A stretch of DNA of 64,000 nt from the NCBI GenBank assembly GCA_013397435.1, contig VZRG01000871.1:1-64000 (forward strand), read 5' to 3'. Origin of the DNA: Erythrocercus mccallii (lineage: Eukaryota > Chordata > Aves > Passeriformes > Dicruridae). The stretch's first letter is position 1. Every line of letters starts with the position of its first letter. The notes under the pieces were generated by a model. That model was not told the DNA's origin. It made no database searches and saw only the letters and a list, made by a program, of their open reading frames with translations. Positions 1-12,925 of the stretch are shown here, one piece after another. A program made the position numbers and the translations under genes.

Positions 1-3000
1 TTTCATGGCTTGTGGCTTGAGATAGATGCATATTACCCATTGCAGTAAACAGTAAATGTTGGGCTCAGATACACGGGAGATCATGTCCTAGCAAACTACC
101 TCATAGCAGCTGAGTCATCAGAGCCATCCATGACTGACCATGTGCTGGCTTCTATTACCTCCCAATGGAGACAAATTACAACCTCAAAGTAAGAAGAGAG
201 TGAATTAATAGTGTATACAGAGCCAATTAGTACGGCCAAATGAACCATTTTGACAGGCAGTGGCTGTAGGCTTGGAGAAGTTGGCAGAAAGTGCAGGGGT
301 AGGGGGCTCTTTTCTTGGTAGTTTTGAGTGGGGCACTTTCAAAACTTTTCTGCTTAACAGAAACAGCAAGATCTGTTTCTGTTCAGCACTGTTTGCTGAT
401 AGACCTCCCAGGACTGGTTTGGCACCTGGGATCGTATTTTAGGAAATGGTTTGGTTAGTGAATGAAAGAGAAAGCTGAGCTCAGTTTTCGATTTGGGGTG
501 AAATAGGCAAATAAAACCATAATGGAAAAGCAACAGGGAGTAAAATAGAAATTATCTGTATATTGCAGTTTAAATCTGTGCTGTTTATAAGTTTTGATTA
601 CAGTGTGTCTTTCTGACTACTGAAAAAGATACAGAAATGTGCAGTTGAGTTGCCTGGGGAAGCTTCTATAGGAAGACAGGCTGCAGTGCCTAGGACTTTT
701 TGGCTTGGAAAGGAGATTGCTGAGGGAGATATAATAGAAAACTGTAAAACTGCACAGCAGTGTAGTAAGGAGAACAACTCCTGATAGTTCAAAGCGAGAG
801 CAGGCAATGACATTACTAGCCAGGAAGATTTTAAAAAGTATTTCTTCCATCTGTGGCGTTATGGAGCTCACTGCTGCAGGGTGGTGTGGAGGCTAAAAGT
901 GCAAATTTAGAAAAAGAGGGTAGATGAATATGAGGGAGATATTAAGGCTAACAGCCTGTGGCGAGGGGACTTCCCTATATTTGCCCTGGGGAAAGTTAGT
1001 TTTTTCTGTGTGCAAAGCCTTTCCCAAAACAGAGGCTTTTTTGGGGATAAGATCACAGGCTTGCTCTGATGTGTAGGCATTCAGATGCTTCCATATAAAA
1101 TTTTGTACTGTGGAAGGACGGTCTTAAGTGCCCTTCCCCTTTGGATTCTTTCTAAGTCTTAGCCCCAGCAGTCTTGATTTCAAGAAGACTAGTTAATTGT
1201 TAGTGAGAAGAGAGGTAAGGAAGAGTTGGTGTCTGTGACTCAGAGACTCGTGAAGTCAAGGTTGCTTGGACTAGCAAGAAGTTGGCTTTGCTTTTGTATT
1301 TACCCAGACTCAAATGACAGAAGGGAAAACTTTCGGGGAATACACGAAACTGGAATTACAGGTCAGGATTTGAAAAAAAAGTTTTCTGGTTTTAGGGAAG
1401 AGACAGTTGATTGCTTCTAAGAGCCAAATGTGGGTTACCCCTGCTTTTCCAAAGATCTCCCAAATCTCATTATCACCCATGTGAAATGTGTTCCTGAAGC
1501 ATTAACTCCTTTTCACGTGTGTGACAAATGGGGTCCCAACTGGAGCTTGTAGCGATGGGCATCAGAGCTGCTGCTTTCACTGCCTGGCCAAATGTTGCAA
1601 ACATTCACTCAACTGTCACTTGCTAAGGAATGTTGTCATTTGTATAGACCTTGCATCATGCTTTGACTGTGATTTTTTTTTTTTAATGGCAAACAGAAGA
1701 ATGATGATACAAAATCAATTCTGGTATTATTTTGCTTGTGTAGTTTTTAGGTATTTTCCTAAAGAGAGAGTGATTCACAGTGTTGGATGGCCATTAAAAG
1801 GTATTGATGTGCAGCTAAAAATGGCTTTTGACCTAAATTTAGTTTTCCTCTCTGCTAATCTATACAGTGTCCACAAATATCTATTTAAGTAATTGGATAG
1901 CCTCATAAAGATTTAGTTAGGTTTTTATTTTGGCATAATAAATTACTGTATTTGCTGGATGACTGATTTTTTTGGTAATAATTTTACATGCTGTGGTGAT
2001 CAGCTTTGCAGTGAAATGTAATTGCAAGTGCAGTGTACAGCATCAAAACCTGAGCATTAAAAGTAGTTCTTAAGAAGAAAGAAAAGTTTAAAATTGTACA
2101 CGAAATGGAAGTATCTGGTCCCTTTTGAGGAAATGTTGCTTAATAACAAGCTTTTTTCTTAAGCACATGAATTTTCATTTTAATTGTACTGATTGTTTTC
2201 TGCCATGTTGATTTAGTATTAGTAGATTTTGTACCCTCAACTTGAATTTTTGTTGACTGGAGGAAGGGAACAAGCTTTCTGTTTCTGCAGCCCTAAAGCA
2301 TTTCCCAGCTTTGGGTGATGTAGTCATTATAATGAATTAATTGACTGAACTGAAAGAAGAAAATCTTCTCTCCATATCTGTTACCAGAAGCTGTCTTGGC
2401 TCTTTGACAGGCTCAGGCTCTAGAGGTAGAATAGTGGGTCCCACTCATTTGAATGTACTTTGACACTAACTATTGTGCTTGGGGTTTATCTATAAATTTT
2501 CTGCTATTGTAGTTATATCTGGATGTCAATACACTCTAGTTTTGTGTTTCTTAGTTTTTATTAAATGAGAAAAAAATCCCCAAACCCTTTAAAATTTCAG
2601 TTTTTAAAAGAAGTGGCCTAGAAAAATTGAACGTGTTGAGACATAATGCCTTGAATGCAGTGCTAGTCAGAATCTCTTTCTCTCCTCTGCGTGGTTCTTT
2701 CTATACTGTGTTTTGATTTAATGCTTTAGTGGTGGGATCCATCTTCAGCCACAGAGTGCTGCAACAATGGAAAATCAGCTGATGTGAGAGGGGTTTCTCC
2801 ACTTTGGCACCAAGGTTGGCCTTTGCAAGCAAGAAGGGGAACCATTGTAGCTGCAGAACAGGCTGTTGGTTCCAAATGAGCCCAAAGCCCTTATGGCAGT
2901 AGTGTTCTTGGAAAGAAAAGGCTCAGAAGAAACAGGTTTTAGCTCATGCCCTGTAGTAGAGGTGTGTGTGCTTTCTAAGATACTCAAAAGTCTCCATTAG

Positions 3001-3713
3001 CTCCATGTTTGAGTGTGTGTGTGTTGTCACTGCCAGCTCCTTGTGAGGGAGGGAACCGGGATTGTCCTGCTTCACAGATGGAGAGTGATGTGGCTTCATG
3101 GAGTCTCTTGATGCCTGTAGGCTGCAGCACAATAACCCTGTGCTTCACCAAGGTGGTGTCCTCAGGCTCTTTGCCTGCAGCCTGCCTGGGTCCCCCCTCC
3201 CTGCTGGCTTGGCAGGTGATGCTGTGCCCATCCCATCGCTCGTGCTGGCTCTTCCTGCTTGGGGTGAGAACCTCATGGCCCTGCTGCATGTCCCTAGGAG
3301 GTGAAGGCTGATGTCACCATCGCTTCAACAAGTCGAGTTCTAAGGTGAACATAAGTACTGATGAAAGAGAGGTCTGTTTTCCTTCAGTCTAGACTGGGGT
3401 TTCATAATTCCCTGTCTGTTTCCCATCACTGGTCCACAGAGCACCCTGTCATATGAAAAATACTTGTTCAGCTCTGTAGGCCTCAGCCTCCTTTTTGTTG
3501 AAGAAGAGGAAAAAGCCTTAGCCCAAGTAATGACTGAGATTCTGTCATTTTCTTAGCCTCGATTAAAAGATGACCATAGGTACCAGGTTGTTGACAGATG
3601 GTTGGCACAGCAGTGAGGAAGGTGTGAAAGCCTTGGATTGCAGACATGGACGTAGCCCCTTCCATGAATTGCCTACAAAAGACACTGAACGCTGGCCTGG
3701 AGTGAAGTTTAGA

Positions 3714-3761
3714 GCATATTTAAATTTAAGCATTACAGTGAGCCTATGCATATTTAAATTT
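3714..3761. repeat. 14 bp direct repeat, 34 bp apart
   Basis: GCATATTTAAATTT is present at 3714-3727 and again at 3748-3761. The core is itself close to palindromic. Confidence 0.8.
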
Positions 3762-5321
3762 CCATCTTCTAAAGAGGAGAAAACCAGCAAACCCCCAAAT
3801 AAATTAAGGGATTTAATTAGTAGAGTTGGCTAGAATGATAGCTTTTGGGGATGGAGAAAGTGCTATTTTTGGGTTGCTTTCTATGTAACGCCTGAGAAAC
3901 AGAACTACTTTTGACTGACTGGTCCTCAAAATACTTTTTATCAAATTACTTGCTCAAAAAAAAAAGTGGTTTAGTTGGTGTCAGTGCTTCTGGAAATAAA
4001 TACATATACTTGAAAAATAGACATTTTTTGTTCAGAATTTGTCCCTGTGGATTTTCTGAGAAAACTTACACAGTCTTCCAAGTTCCAACACACTGCTCAC
4101 CTGCATGTTTTTGTAGCCACATATTGGTGGTGATAAGAGCCCAGGTGGGCAGTCCTGCACTTTAGGGTTGGAGCTTCTGTCTTGATTTCCAGCAAAGTTC
4201 CCAGGCCATGCTGCTTTCAGCCCACCCACCCTCACAGCCAGACACACAGGAATTTAAAGATATTCTTCAGCACTGCTGCAACATAAAACATGGGTAGGTT
4301 CCCCACACATGTGTAGATAGGGAGCTATTTGAACCAAAGATCTGATATGTGTATTCCTGTGCACCTACTCTAAGATGTGGGATTGGAGGTAGTTGTAGGA
4401 AGGAAAACAAGAACCAAAGAAGTAGGGTGGGCTTGAAAGTGAAGAAATTAGGAAGTGAGGATGAGGAGTTTTCTATGATGAGCAACAAGGCCCATTGCAG
4501 ACTCCTGTGGAAATCATAAAAATTTGCTTTAGTCATGAGAGGCAAAGGCAGGGAGAAGCTGAACTGGGAAGAGTTAATTCTCATTGTATGGGAGGATCAG
4601 ATGGAAGCACCTGGCAGTTTTGAAGAGTGGGAAGTCTGTTTTCATACAATGTGCTGTGAGGTTTCCAAACTTGCTGGCAGCAGGTGTAATGTTGGGCCAA
4701 GCAGGCAATTGTTTTCAGAAGACAGTTCATACTACATGGATCTATCCAGGACCATTCAGTGCAGAAAGAACCTTGGCTCAGAAAGCCCCTAACCTGTGGA
4801 TTTCTGTGGGTGTGTGCAAGGGATAGTTTATTCCTTGTGCTCTTACCCTGAGCATTTCCTGTTGGGTGTTGCTGGAGATGTGGTATTAACTTAGACCTTT
4901 GAGCTGACCAGGACTACTGTGTTTTTCCATTTTAATTTCAGGCTTTCATATTTGGTGCTTGACTCTGTACAGATGCCTCTGACAAGTGGAAAAATAACAG
5001 GAAAACCTCTCATGTGAATCAGACCTTCTGCTCTGTTTCTTGATCTTGTTGTGATATTTCCTTAGCAGAAGTAACCTGACCATCTGAAATTCATGAGACG
5101 AATGTTCTTCAGGCTATGAAATGAATTTTGTTTGGGAAAATTCCTGGGGATTTTCCTATCCTTGACTCTCCTCTTGGGCTATGATGCTATTTATTGGCAT
5201 AAAGTGCTTTGACCTATTTTATTTCTTGAGGTTTTCCCAAGATTTGGCTGGCAGAGGGTGGAAAAAATAATTAGATTCTTAGATAATTCAAATGCTGTGT
5301 GCTGTGTCAGGCACGCCTCTT

Positions 5322-5361
5322 CTGATATCTGATAAGTGAACACAGTTCCTTGCAAGGAACT
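5322..5361. promoter_or_regulatory. GATA pair followed by an 18 bp perfect palindrome
   Basis: CTGATATCTGATAAG at 5322-5336 holds GATA motifs in both orientations. Eight bases later AGTTCCTTGCAAGGAACT (5344-5361) is a perfect inverted repeat with TTCC/GGAA half-sites, the layout of a dimeric factor site. No function is known to me. Confidence 0.3.
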
Positions 5362-8300
5362 TTCTTTAGATGGCACAAACATGTAACCACATGACTGTGG
5401 CTGATGAGCAGGTGTTATACAATACAGGGACAATTCCAGCACTTCGATTAATTTATTTCATTGGCATGCCTGAAATCTTCATGGAGTGACTATCTTGATC
5501 TGATAGTTCAATCTTTTTGCCTTTCAATCCCTGACTCTTCAAGTTCCTAATAGCTGGGAAAATTGAGAAGGAAGTGTTGTTTACTGAATGCCTGGACTTC
5601 ATTTTTCTACACATAACTGTTAAGAAATGAGCAAGCCAGCAGACAGGACCTTCCTGTGGGACTGTGTGTACACCAAATGCTTTCCTTTAGTACAAGTTGA
5701 GCTGTTTCTCAAACAGTTAGTGGCCAGTTAGAACTAGAGAAGGGAGCTGGCTAAAAAGGAAAAAGCTCAACCTGCAGATGCCCGTGTGTCCTTTACAAAG
5801 ACCCCATCTGGAATGATGTCCTACAGCAGGCTGACATCCCCACTGTAACAGCCTACACTCACATGGTACAGCGTTGCGTGGCTTTAGGTAGGACTGAGTT
5901 GTGATGCTTGTGAAGCACAACTTGCTCACCTCTAATTCTCCTGAGGTCCTGTCCCACTGCAGCAGCCTGGAGGGTACCTCTGGAGGCCTTCCTTTGCTGC
6001 TCCCAGGCGCTGGCTACAGAGCCTCAATGTCTAAAGACACCTGCTACCAACATATTAAAACAGAAGCAGAAAGTTACAAAGGATGCTGATAGCTGAAGAA
6101 ATTTGGTTTTCCCAGCGTTAAACACAAGGAAGTTAATTTTATCATTCCATACAAAAGTAAATGGAAATGTGTCTATGTACCACATGCAAAGTCTGGACAT
6201 GCACTTTCCTAACCCACCGTACAAGCACAACGCTAACATGATCCTGTGACCAAAGGCTGCATTATTTGCCAGGTTTCATAGATAAATCTTTCATTTCTAA
6301 CTCACTGATGTCCTAGCTGTTTGCACCCGACTACTTAGTTTCTGAACTTCCCCCTCAGGCTTTGGGCACTGGTGTGGTTCATGGTGCTGAGGGAATGGGG
6401 GCTGGAATGCCATTGGTGGGCAGATGAGCACTTAATGGTGCACTCTTTAATGCAGCACTCACTGTAGGCTGGTGAAGCAGGGCTAAATTTTACCATACCT
6501 GCCTTTTCTAGTGCTCAGCCTGCCCCTTCCTCACCATTCCAAATGGATAGCCTTGCACAGTCATGCTTTTTCCTTCATGTTTGTACCTCAAGTTTTACCT
6601 CACCCTTCACCATTCACCTTAAAAGTGGTGATGGCAGTGAGGATACTGGGAAAACACCACCCTAGGAGACTGTGAAGTGTTGGTTCTTCAAGTTGTTTGA
6701 AATGTGAGCTAAATCATGAGCCTTGTTTTAGGGAGCCTTGTTTTCTATCTGATCTTGTCCTTCCAGTGGGGGAAAATAAAGGTGAGGGTTTGATAATTTA
6801 TATGGCAATACAGTTGTAAACTTGGAGTGATTTAGACTGCTAATGGAAAGTACTTTAACTTTGATTTTTTAACTGTGTGTCATATGAAAGGATAATCTTA
6901 GCCTGTCTGATTTCCCATTGCTGCTGGGTTGCACAGCATCTGCTTAAAATGAAAACGCAGTGTGCAGATGCCAGTGTGCAAACATAGCAGGCTCACGTGG
7001 CCAGGTCCATTGCCTGCCTTCCCTCCATTTCTCAGTTTCAGGTCTCACTGGTGTTCATTGTTAGTTATTCTGGCTGTGGGCTTGTTAAGAAACTCTGAAA
7101 CCCAAGTATTTTTCCAGGCACAAGTCATTTGTGCTGGGATGTTTGTTTAACTAGTGACTGGTCTCCTCTTGTTTTGCCTCTTACTCATAAGAGGTGAGGT
7201 TCTTTGACCATGATGTAAAGAAGAGTCCTGCTCAAAATATGATGAGGTATGTGAAAACTGTGACTTTAGCAGGGGTTCTGGGTCTTTGTTCTAGGCTGAC
7301 TCTGCCAATTCCTGAATTATAGTGTGGCTGTACAACACTGTCACACCATCCTTGCCTGCCCTGACAGTGTCTCTGAAGGAGTACTTGCTCATATCCAGCT
7401 TTGAGTTGGTTACTTCTCCACAAGTTTTTAACCATTCTTTAAGGGCACTACAAAGTGCAGCACTGTTATTTCACTGAGGAAAAAGTTTGAAGCTCTGAAG
7501 GTAAGGTGGTAGCACCCTGAAAGATCTTGTTCCACCCTTCCCTTTCTTCTCCCATGGGCTGGCACAAATGTTGCGGTGGATGTGTGCATGACAGGGCAGC
7601 AGGTCTGAGTGAAAATGGATGGCTTGTGTTAGTGCAAGGCACAGCCCAGTGGGAACAAGCCCCTGGGAACATGGGGAGGGCAAGGTGTGGTTTTTTTGGT
7701 GGTAATTCCAGCAGATCTGTGATTAAAGCATTGATGAAACTCAGAATAAATCTTTGGCCAGACCTATGTTATGTGACATCAGAACCAAAGCTTTTAAGGA
7801 TTCATGCCTACTTTCTTTACAAGAACTGTCCCTTCAGGCTAGATAGATTAATTACAGGAAAAGTGGTCAGGGCTTCAGGAAAACTTTTGCTGAGACACCA
7901 TCTCTGTTTTTTTAAAAAAAAGCAGATTAAAAAAAAAGACACTGAGCATGTGAAGCAATGTGGTTTTCTGTTGTAGTGTGAAGGGAGCTGGTGCCTGGAG
8001 GTCTGAATGAGCCTTGTGGTATCAGTGTGAGGCCCTGCCACCATCACCTGCAGCCTTCCAACCATATTGTGGCTTGCTCTGTGTTGGAGCACACCGTGGC
8101 TAAGCTGTTTAAGTTTAATTGCTTTAATAAAAAGAGGCACTTGTGTATGTATTGAGATTTCTGAGATAGACTGAGAACACTAAAAGCCAAATTTGTCTTT
8201 TCTCTACCACTGGTGCTGACAGACAGTCTGGACTTGTTTAACCGTGCAGCAAAGCATGAAGCCTCTCTGGGTCAGGGAAGGAAGTTTGTCCCACGTGCCT

Positions 8301-8639
8301 AATCTAGAGGGCATTTCAGAGTTTCAATTACCTCTCAAAATTATGTCCTCCAAACATGCAAACATGGCAGTGATATGTTCAGTCCTTGAGCCATGCTTAC
8401 CACAGCTCTCCTGGGAACTTGGTGTATATGCCCAGTTTGGTGTGCAAAGTATCTCTGACATCCTTTCTGTAGAAAACTAGGCCAGCTCACAGATCTTGAT
8501 TTACATTTTTTGTGTCTTCTGTGCTGGCCTTGCAACACGGTTATAAAATATACCAGCCTGGCACATCTGCTCATTATCCTGCACAAGGAGGGTAGGCTCG
8601 GGTTAAGGTTACTCTGTGGAGGTACAGGAAGTTTTAGTC

Positions 8640-8735
8640 AAACTCCTGCTCTGTCACTGTATTGTCTGTGACCTTGAAGTCATTTAATGTGATTGCCACT
8701 TCATAAAATGTTAACACCTAACAAAATTGAAATGA
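8640..8735 (-). repeat. MIR-like SINE fossil, antisense
   Basis: The + strand reads like the reverse complement of the MIR core: CTGCTCTGTCACT, then TGTGACCTTGAAGTCATTTAA, then TTCATAAAATG. It is heavily diverged and has no tail or target duplication that I can see. The family is from memory and not checked against a repeat library. Confidence 0.6.
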
Positions 8736-8949
8736 ATGGGCAAGGAGACCAGCTCCTTTTTAATGTCTTTAATAAAGATCAGCTCTGGGTGGGGGCCTGA
8801 GGGGTCGCGCACACTGCCACTGCTCCCAGTGGACGACGCGGAGAAGGAGGGGCTCAGCTTTGCCACACGGCAGAGCTGGGACTTCCATCCTCACGAGAGT
8901 CCCCAGGAAGACACTGGCTCATTCCAAGTCTGGGGTAGTCATGCAGAAC

Positions 8950-9045
8950 GGGTGTTATTGTCCTCACGGTGACGAGGCATAAAGCCTCAGTGAGTTGCCC
9001 GACGTTCTTCTTTGCTTACTGATGTAGTTTGAAGTCCTGTGTGGG
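8950..9045 (+). repeat. MIR-like SINE fossil, sense
   Basis: GGTGTTATTGTCCTCAC, GACGAGGCATAAAGCCTC and GTGAGTTGCCCGACGTTC follow the order of the MIR core (ttattatccccattt, gatgaggaaactgaggc, taacttgcccaaggtc). It lies about 220 bp from an antisense copy and retains several CpG. Confidence 0.45.
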
Positions 9046-10390
9046 CAATGGCTTGCTGGTTCTAGGGGTTTTTAGGTGTAAATTCCACTCTGCTGGGTGC
9101 TAAACCCCATGGGAGTTGTCTCATTTGCATACAAGCTCGGATGTCACCCTCCTCATGGCTCCGGGTGCCATTTCTGGGAAGCGGCAGAGGCGATGCCCAA
9201 CGAAGAAAAGGGATTTTAACAATAGAATCATTAACAACAGGTAATTAGAACTTTAACTTAATACTAATTTGTTCAACTTACTAACTTTATAACCTTTGGA
9301 GCAAGTTATTTTGGGGATTTTACTCCCAACAAAAATGAAGTCAGATCAGTGGTGGAAACTGCTTGTGCTTCTGTTACATGTTAATAAGATCTTCCCTTAA
9401 TCCTTTTCTAGATGATTAATGCTGCAGAATTATTGGTAGTAGGACTCAGGGTTTAATAGCACTAGGGCATGATTTTGGATAGTTCACCCCTTTTTTTTTT
9501 CTGTAATAAAACTTTTGTTGTGAACTCTTACCTGAAAAACTGTAGATACCACTGTGCTGCTGTGTTGGTTGATGCACAAAAGAAGGCCTGAATCATGGCT
9601 AGGATAATGAATTTAAAATTTAATGAAAATCAGTATTGAAATCTGCCCGGTATTGGACTGTTACCAATTCGGTATTACCCCAAGGTTTTTGATTTGTGTG
9701 GATTTAAATGAAATAGCTTCTTCCAGCTGATAGTAGTTTAGATGATGTTGTGGTGAAGACTTGAGAAAGTCTCTTCCCTCCAAAGTTGCTTGAAAAGCCA
9801 AAGAAAATTCTTCAGCTAAAGGAGAAATGATGTCATTCTTCATGACACAGAGATTGTAAGACAATTGTGTTTTATTGGACCTGATCTCTAGCCTTCACTG
9901 AATTCAAGAGGATTTGGCTGAAGCCTGTAGTGATAACTGAGTAAGGGATGACTGATAAAGAGAAACTCCTTATTAGTCAGTGGCACTGGTCGAAAAGAAA
10001 GCAAGGACAAGAGACAGATGTTGTCACATATGGGTAACATCAGTAGTTTTAATTCATTTTCTGAAAGCTTGAACATGAGGAAAAAAGAATGCCTTTGGTT
10101 TCAAGAAAACAAACCCTTAGAAGTTGTGTAGATTCCTAGGGATTTATTAACAATAAAGTCCATTTGTCTGTTTAATTACTCTTGCTTTTATTTTGAGGTA
10201 TTCTCATACAAAGCAGAACGATTCAGCATTTCAGAACTGCAATAATTCGTGTTTTCCTGACTCAGCTTGAAGAAGCTGACGGAAAGAACACCTTTCCCTC
10301 GAAATATAGACAGACAATATGTCATCTAGTGATGATAATTTCTGAATAGCAGATGATTGGAGCAGCAGCAGAAATAGGAATTGGTGGTAC

Positions 10391-10416
10391 TTTTTTCTTT
10401 TTTTTTTTTTTTTTTT
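10391..10416. repeat. Poly-T tract
   Basis: 25 of 26 bases are T, with one C at 10397. It could be the poly-A tail of an antisense retrocopy, but I see no recognisable body beside it. Confidence 0.85.
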
Positions 10417-11487
10417 CCTCCTGAGCCTCTGCACTGCCTGTAAAGTTTGAAAACTTAGGAAGGTTTGTATCCCTCCCTCCAAGTAAAATACATTTGGAAT
10501 ATCTCTGTCAAATAAGAAATTGGGGCAGGATCTACCTCATTAGTTTGGTTGACTGCTGTAGAAGACATCTGTCTCCTGTTCATCTGGCTATTATTTCATT
10601 ATCATCTCCTTGTGGGTGCTGTGGTTGGAAGAAATCTCCAGTTGTTAAATCCCTTTCAGTTTTGTTTAGAGTGGTTGTCTCTCTTGGTTTTGTGTCTTGT
10701 CCCATCTTAGAGGTGTGATTCCCTCTTTATTCTACTACTCCTTGCTGAACCCTTCACACAGTACAAAGAGGTACTGAGGTGCCAAGGTAGGATTGCAGAC
10801 AAGAAGTGCTCTAGACTTGTTCAGCATGGACTCAGTGGATATCAGACAATGAAGAGGTCCGATGCTGAATGTTTTTGTTGAGTTTAATTTCATAAAGGAA
10901 AGAACCCATAGCTTAACCCTTCCCTGTAAATAGATAGCCATTAGTTGTTGGAGCATTGTAATTAGTAGATAGAACTCCTAAATATATGAAAGTGAAATTT
11001 TAATTTTTGTGGGGGGGAAAGGGGAAGTGGTGAAAACAAATTATGTAAGATTAGAAATCCTTGATTTAGAGATGTATCTTCCACAGTCGCCCTGCTGAAT
11101 GTCTGTACATTGCCCTCCCTGCTTCACCTAAGTCCTGCCAGTGTTCCTGTGTCACTGCTAATGTGGGCTCTCAGCTCTCTTAAAGGACAGCAGCTCTGAC
11201 CTGACAGGCAGCTCCCAGGCATTATTCCTTTCCTTTTCGTTTCCTCTGCTGAAACAATCCATGTTTGCCACCTTGTCTGAGATCAGGCAGTTTTCCAAGT
11301 TGCAGCAGCTGTTCGTATATTCCTCTTAGGTTATTTGAGCTGATGCACAGAGCATTTTGGAGCTGCTCCTGCTGGGCTTACCTAAGTTTCTGAGAGTTGT
11401 TTTTGCTGTATCCATCCTTGAATTAGATCAGCTCAAGCAATGTTATTGTGCAATTTTTGCTCAGGACCAGTACAGCAGTCAAGAAAG

Positions 11488-11509
11488 GTGTGTGTGTGTA
11501 TGTGTGTGG
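11488..11509. repeat. Interrupted (GT)n repeat
   Basis: A GT run is interrupted once by TA, about 20 bp before the (AAT)n repeat. Confidence 0.85.
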
Positions 11510-11529
11510 GAGGTTGTTTTTGGTCCTGT

Positions 11530-11530
11530 A

Positions 11531-11575
<45 letters not shown>
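11530..11575. repeat. (AAT)n microsatellite, about 15 units
   Basis: This is an uninterrupted AAT/TAA run. It creates long poly-Asn and poly-Tyr open frames on the two strands, which are artefacts. Confidence 0.97.
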
Positions 11576-12699
11576 CTCCAGCTCTTCTTTCACTTTTTTC
11601 CTCTTCCATTACTCCCAAAGGGTGTTCTTGCTTGTTTTACTGCTGATACAAGATTTCCTTTGGAAGTTAGGTGCCAATTTGAGCTTCACTTAGAAGCTTT
11701 ACAAAAAGGTTGTTGAAGTGCTGAGAGAGCTCCCTTTGAGCATCCTGCCTGCCTTCAGGGTATCCCTATGAAGAGTTGTGGGTTCTTAAATGCATTGAGA
11801 AAGGGCAAGGGGATCAGTTCCTGGAAGAGTTTTCTTTCCCTGGGGGACCCTGGAGGAATTTTGCTTGTACTTGTATCCATTTAGTGGTGAGAACAAATGC
11901 ACCTTGCTCTGCATTTCTTGGAACTGGATCTTGCTCACCACTTACATCTCTAGTAGTGGTGCTTGTGTTTTTGTGTACTCCTGATTCCTGTGGTCCTGCA
12001 GTGGTTGTGGATTTTTTGCCTCCTGTGGTTTGAAACAGAGTTGCTGAGGACTCTGTGTGTGTGTAGGAATAGCAGATTAGAAAATGAGAGGTTGGTAGGC
12101 TCAAAGAGCTTCCTGAAAGTGTGGGAGTGCAGGCCAGAGAAAGGAAGAGAAATCTTTTTGAAGCTATATCAGTGCTTTACACAAACAAGAATAGCAGGCA
12201 GAGTGTATTGACAGAGTGGTCTGAGGATAAGTATTGCTGCATAGCAAAGTGTTACTGCTGTAAAAATCACTGCTGTCCACTAGTGAAACAAATTTTTCCA
12301 GTGTGAGTGCAGTTTTACTTGTATGGTTGGGTCGCAGCGTGCATTCTGCTCACACAGCTGTGTTAATGTTGGTCAGACCCGGTGAATGCTGATAAGTCTG
12401 CATGTGTCTGTAGTGTATGTGCAACCCTTATAAAAGTTATGGAGGAGGTGTGAGGAACAGCTCAGATCGTGTCTTGTGACATGCTTTGCCCCTGGGAGGA
12501 GATGGCTGGGTGTTCTGTTCCAGGTCTGTAACATGTGTGGTTCATTACTAGTGCAGTGCTGCTTGTGTCCTTCCTCCAGCTTGTAGAATGTCCTTCCTGA
12601 AAACAATTCAACTCTTTATCTGAAAGATTCTAGTGAGAGGTAACCAGGCCTTGGGTCCTTGGTGGAGCAAGGAAACATTTTGTGTTTTAGCTGCTGTTT

Positions 12700-12785
12700 C
12701 CAAAGGCTTTACAAAGTAAATCAGTGTAATTTCCTGTTTTTCTGATGGGAAAACTGAGGCAGAGAGGAGCAGGGGTTAGAAGGAA
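12700..12785 (+). repeat. MIR-like SINE fossil, sense
   Basis: GGCTTTACAAAGTAAATC, then TTTTTCTGATGGGAAAACTG and AGGCAGAGAGGAGCAGG match the order of MIR core blocks (gctttacat, cccattttacagatgaggaaactg, aggcacagagagg). It is truncated on both sides. Confidence 0.5.
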
Positions 12786-12860
12786 GCAGCTTATGTTGCA
12801 CCTACAATCCTGCAATGGAAATAGCAACCTGTTTTGCTTTGGCCTGGTGCTTTGGGCACC

Positions 12861-12925
12861 TGTTCAGCAAGACATTTAAGCATATGCTTGATGATACGCA
12901 TGGCAATAGCTCCCTTACAGTTTCC
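12861..12925 (+). repeat. Sauropsid-type ancient interspersed repeat
   Basis: GTTCAGCAAGACATTTAAGC followed by ATATGCTTGATGATACGCAT and TAGCTCCCTTACAG resembles a motif series (ttcagcaaagcacttaagcacatgc ... tagtcccattgac) that I recall as abundant in turtle, crocodile and bird genomes. I do not assign a family name. Confidence 0.4.

Noticed and set aside
3025..3115. Possible MIR-like piece (CACAGATGGAGAGTG)
   Set aside because: Only one short block matches and the neighbouring blocks are missing.
8722..8745. TTGAAATGAATGGGCAAGG resembling part of ETV6 exon 3
   Set aside because: Only a dozen or so bases agree, it lies upstream of exon 2 next to a MIR-like fossil, and the surrounding codons do not match.
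11357..11716. Poly-Asn and poly-Tyr open frames
   Set aside because: Produced by the (AAT)n repeat read in different frames.
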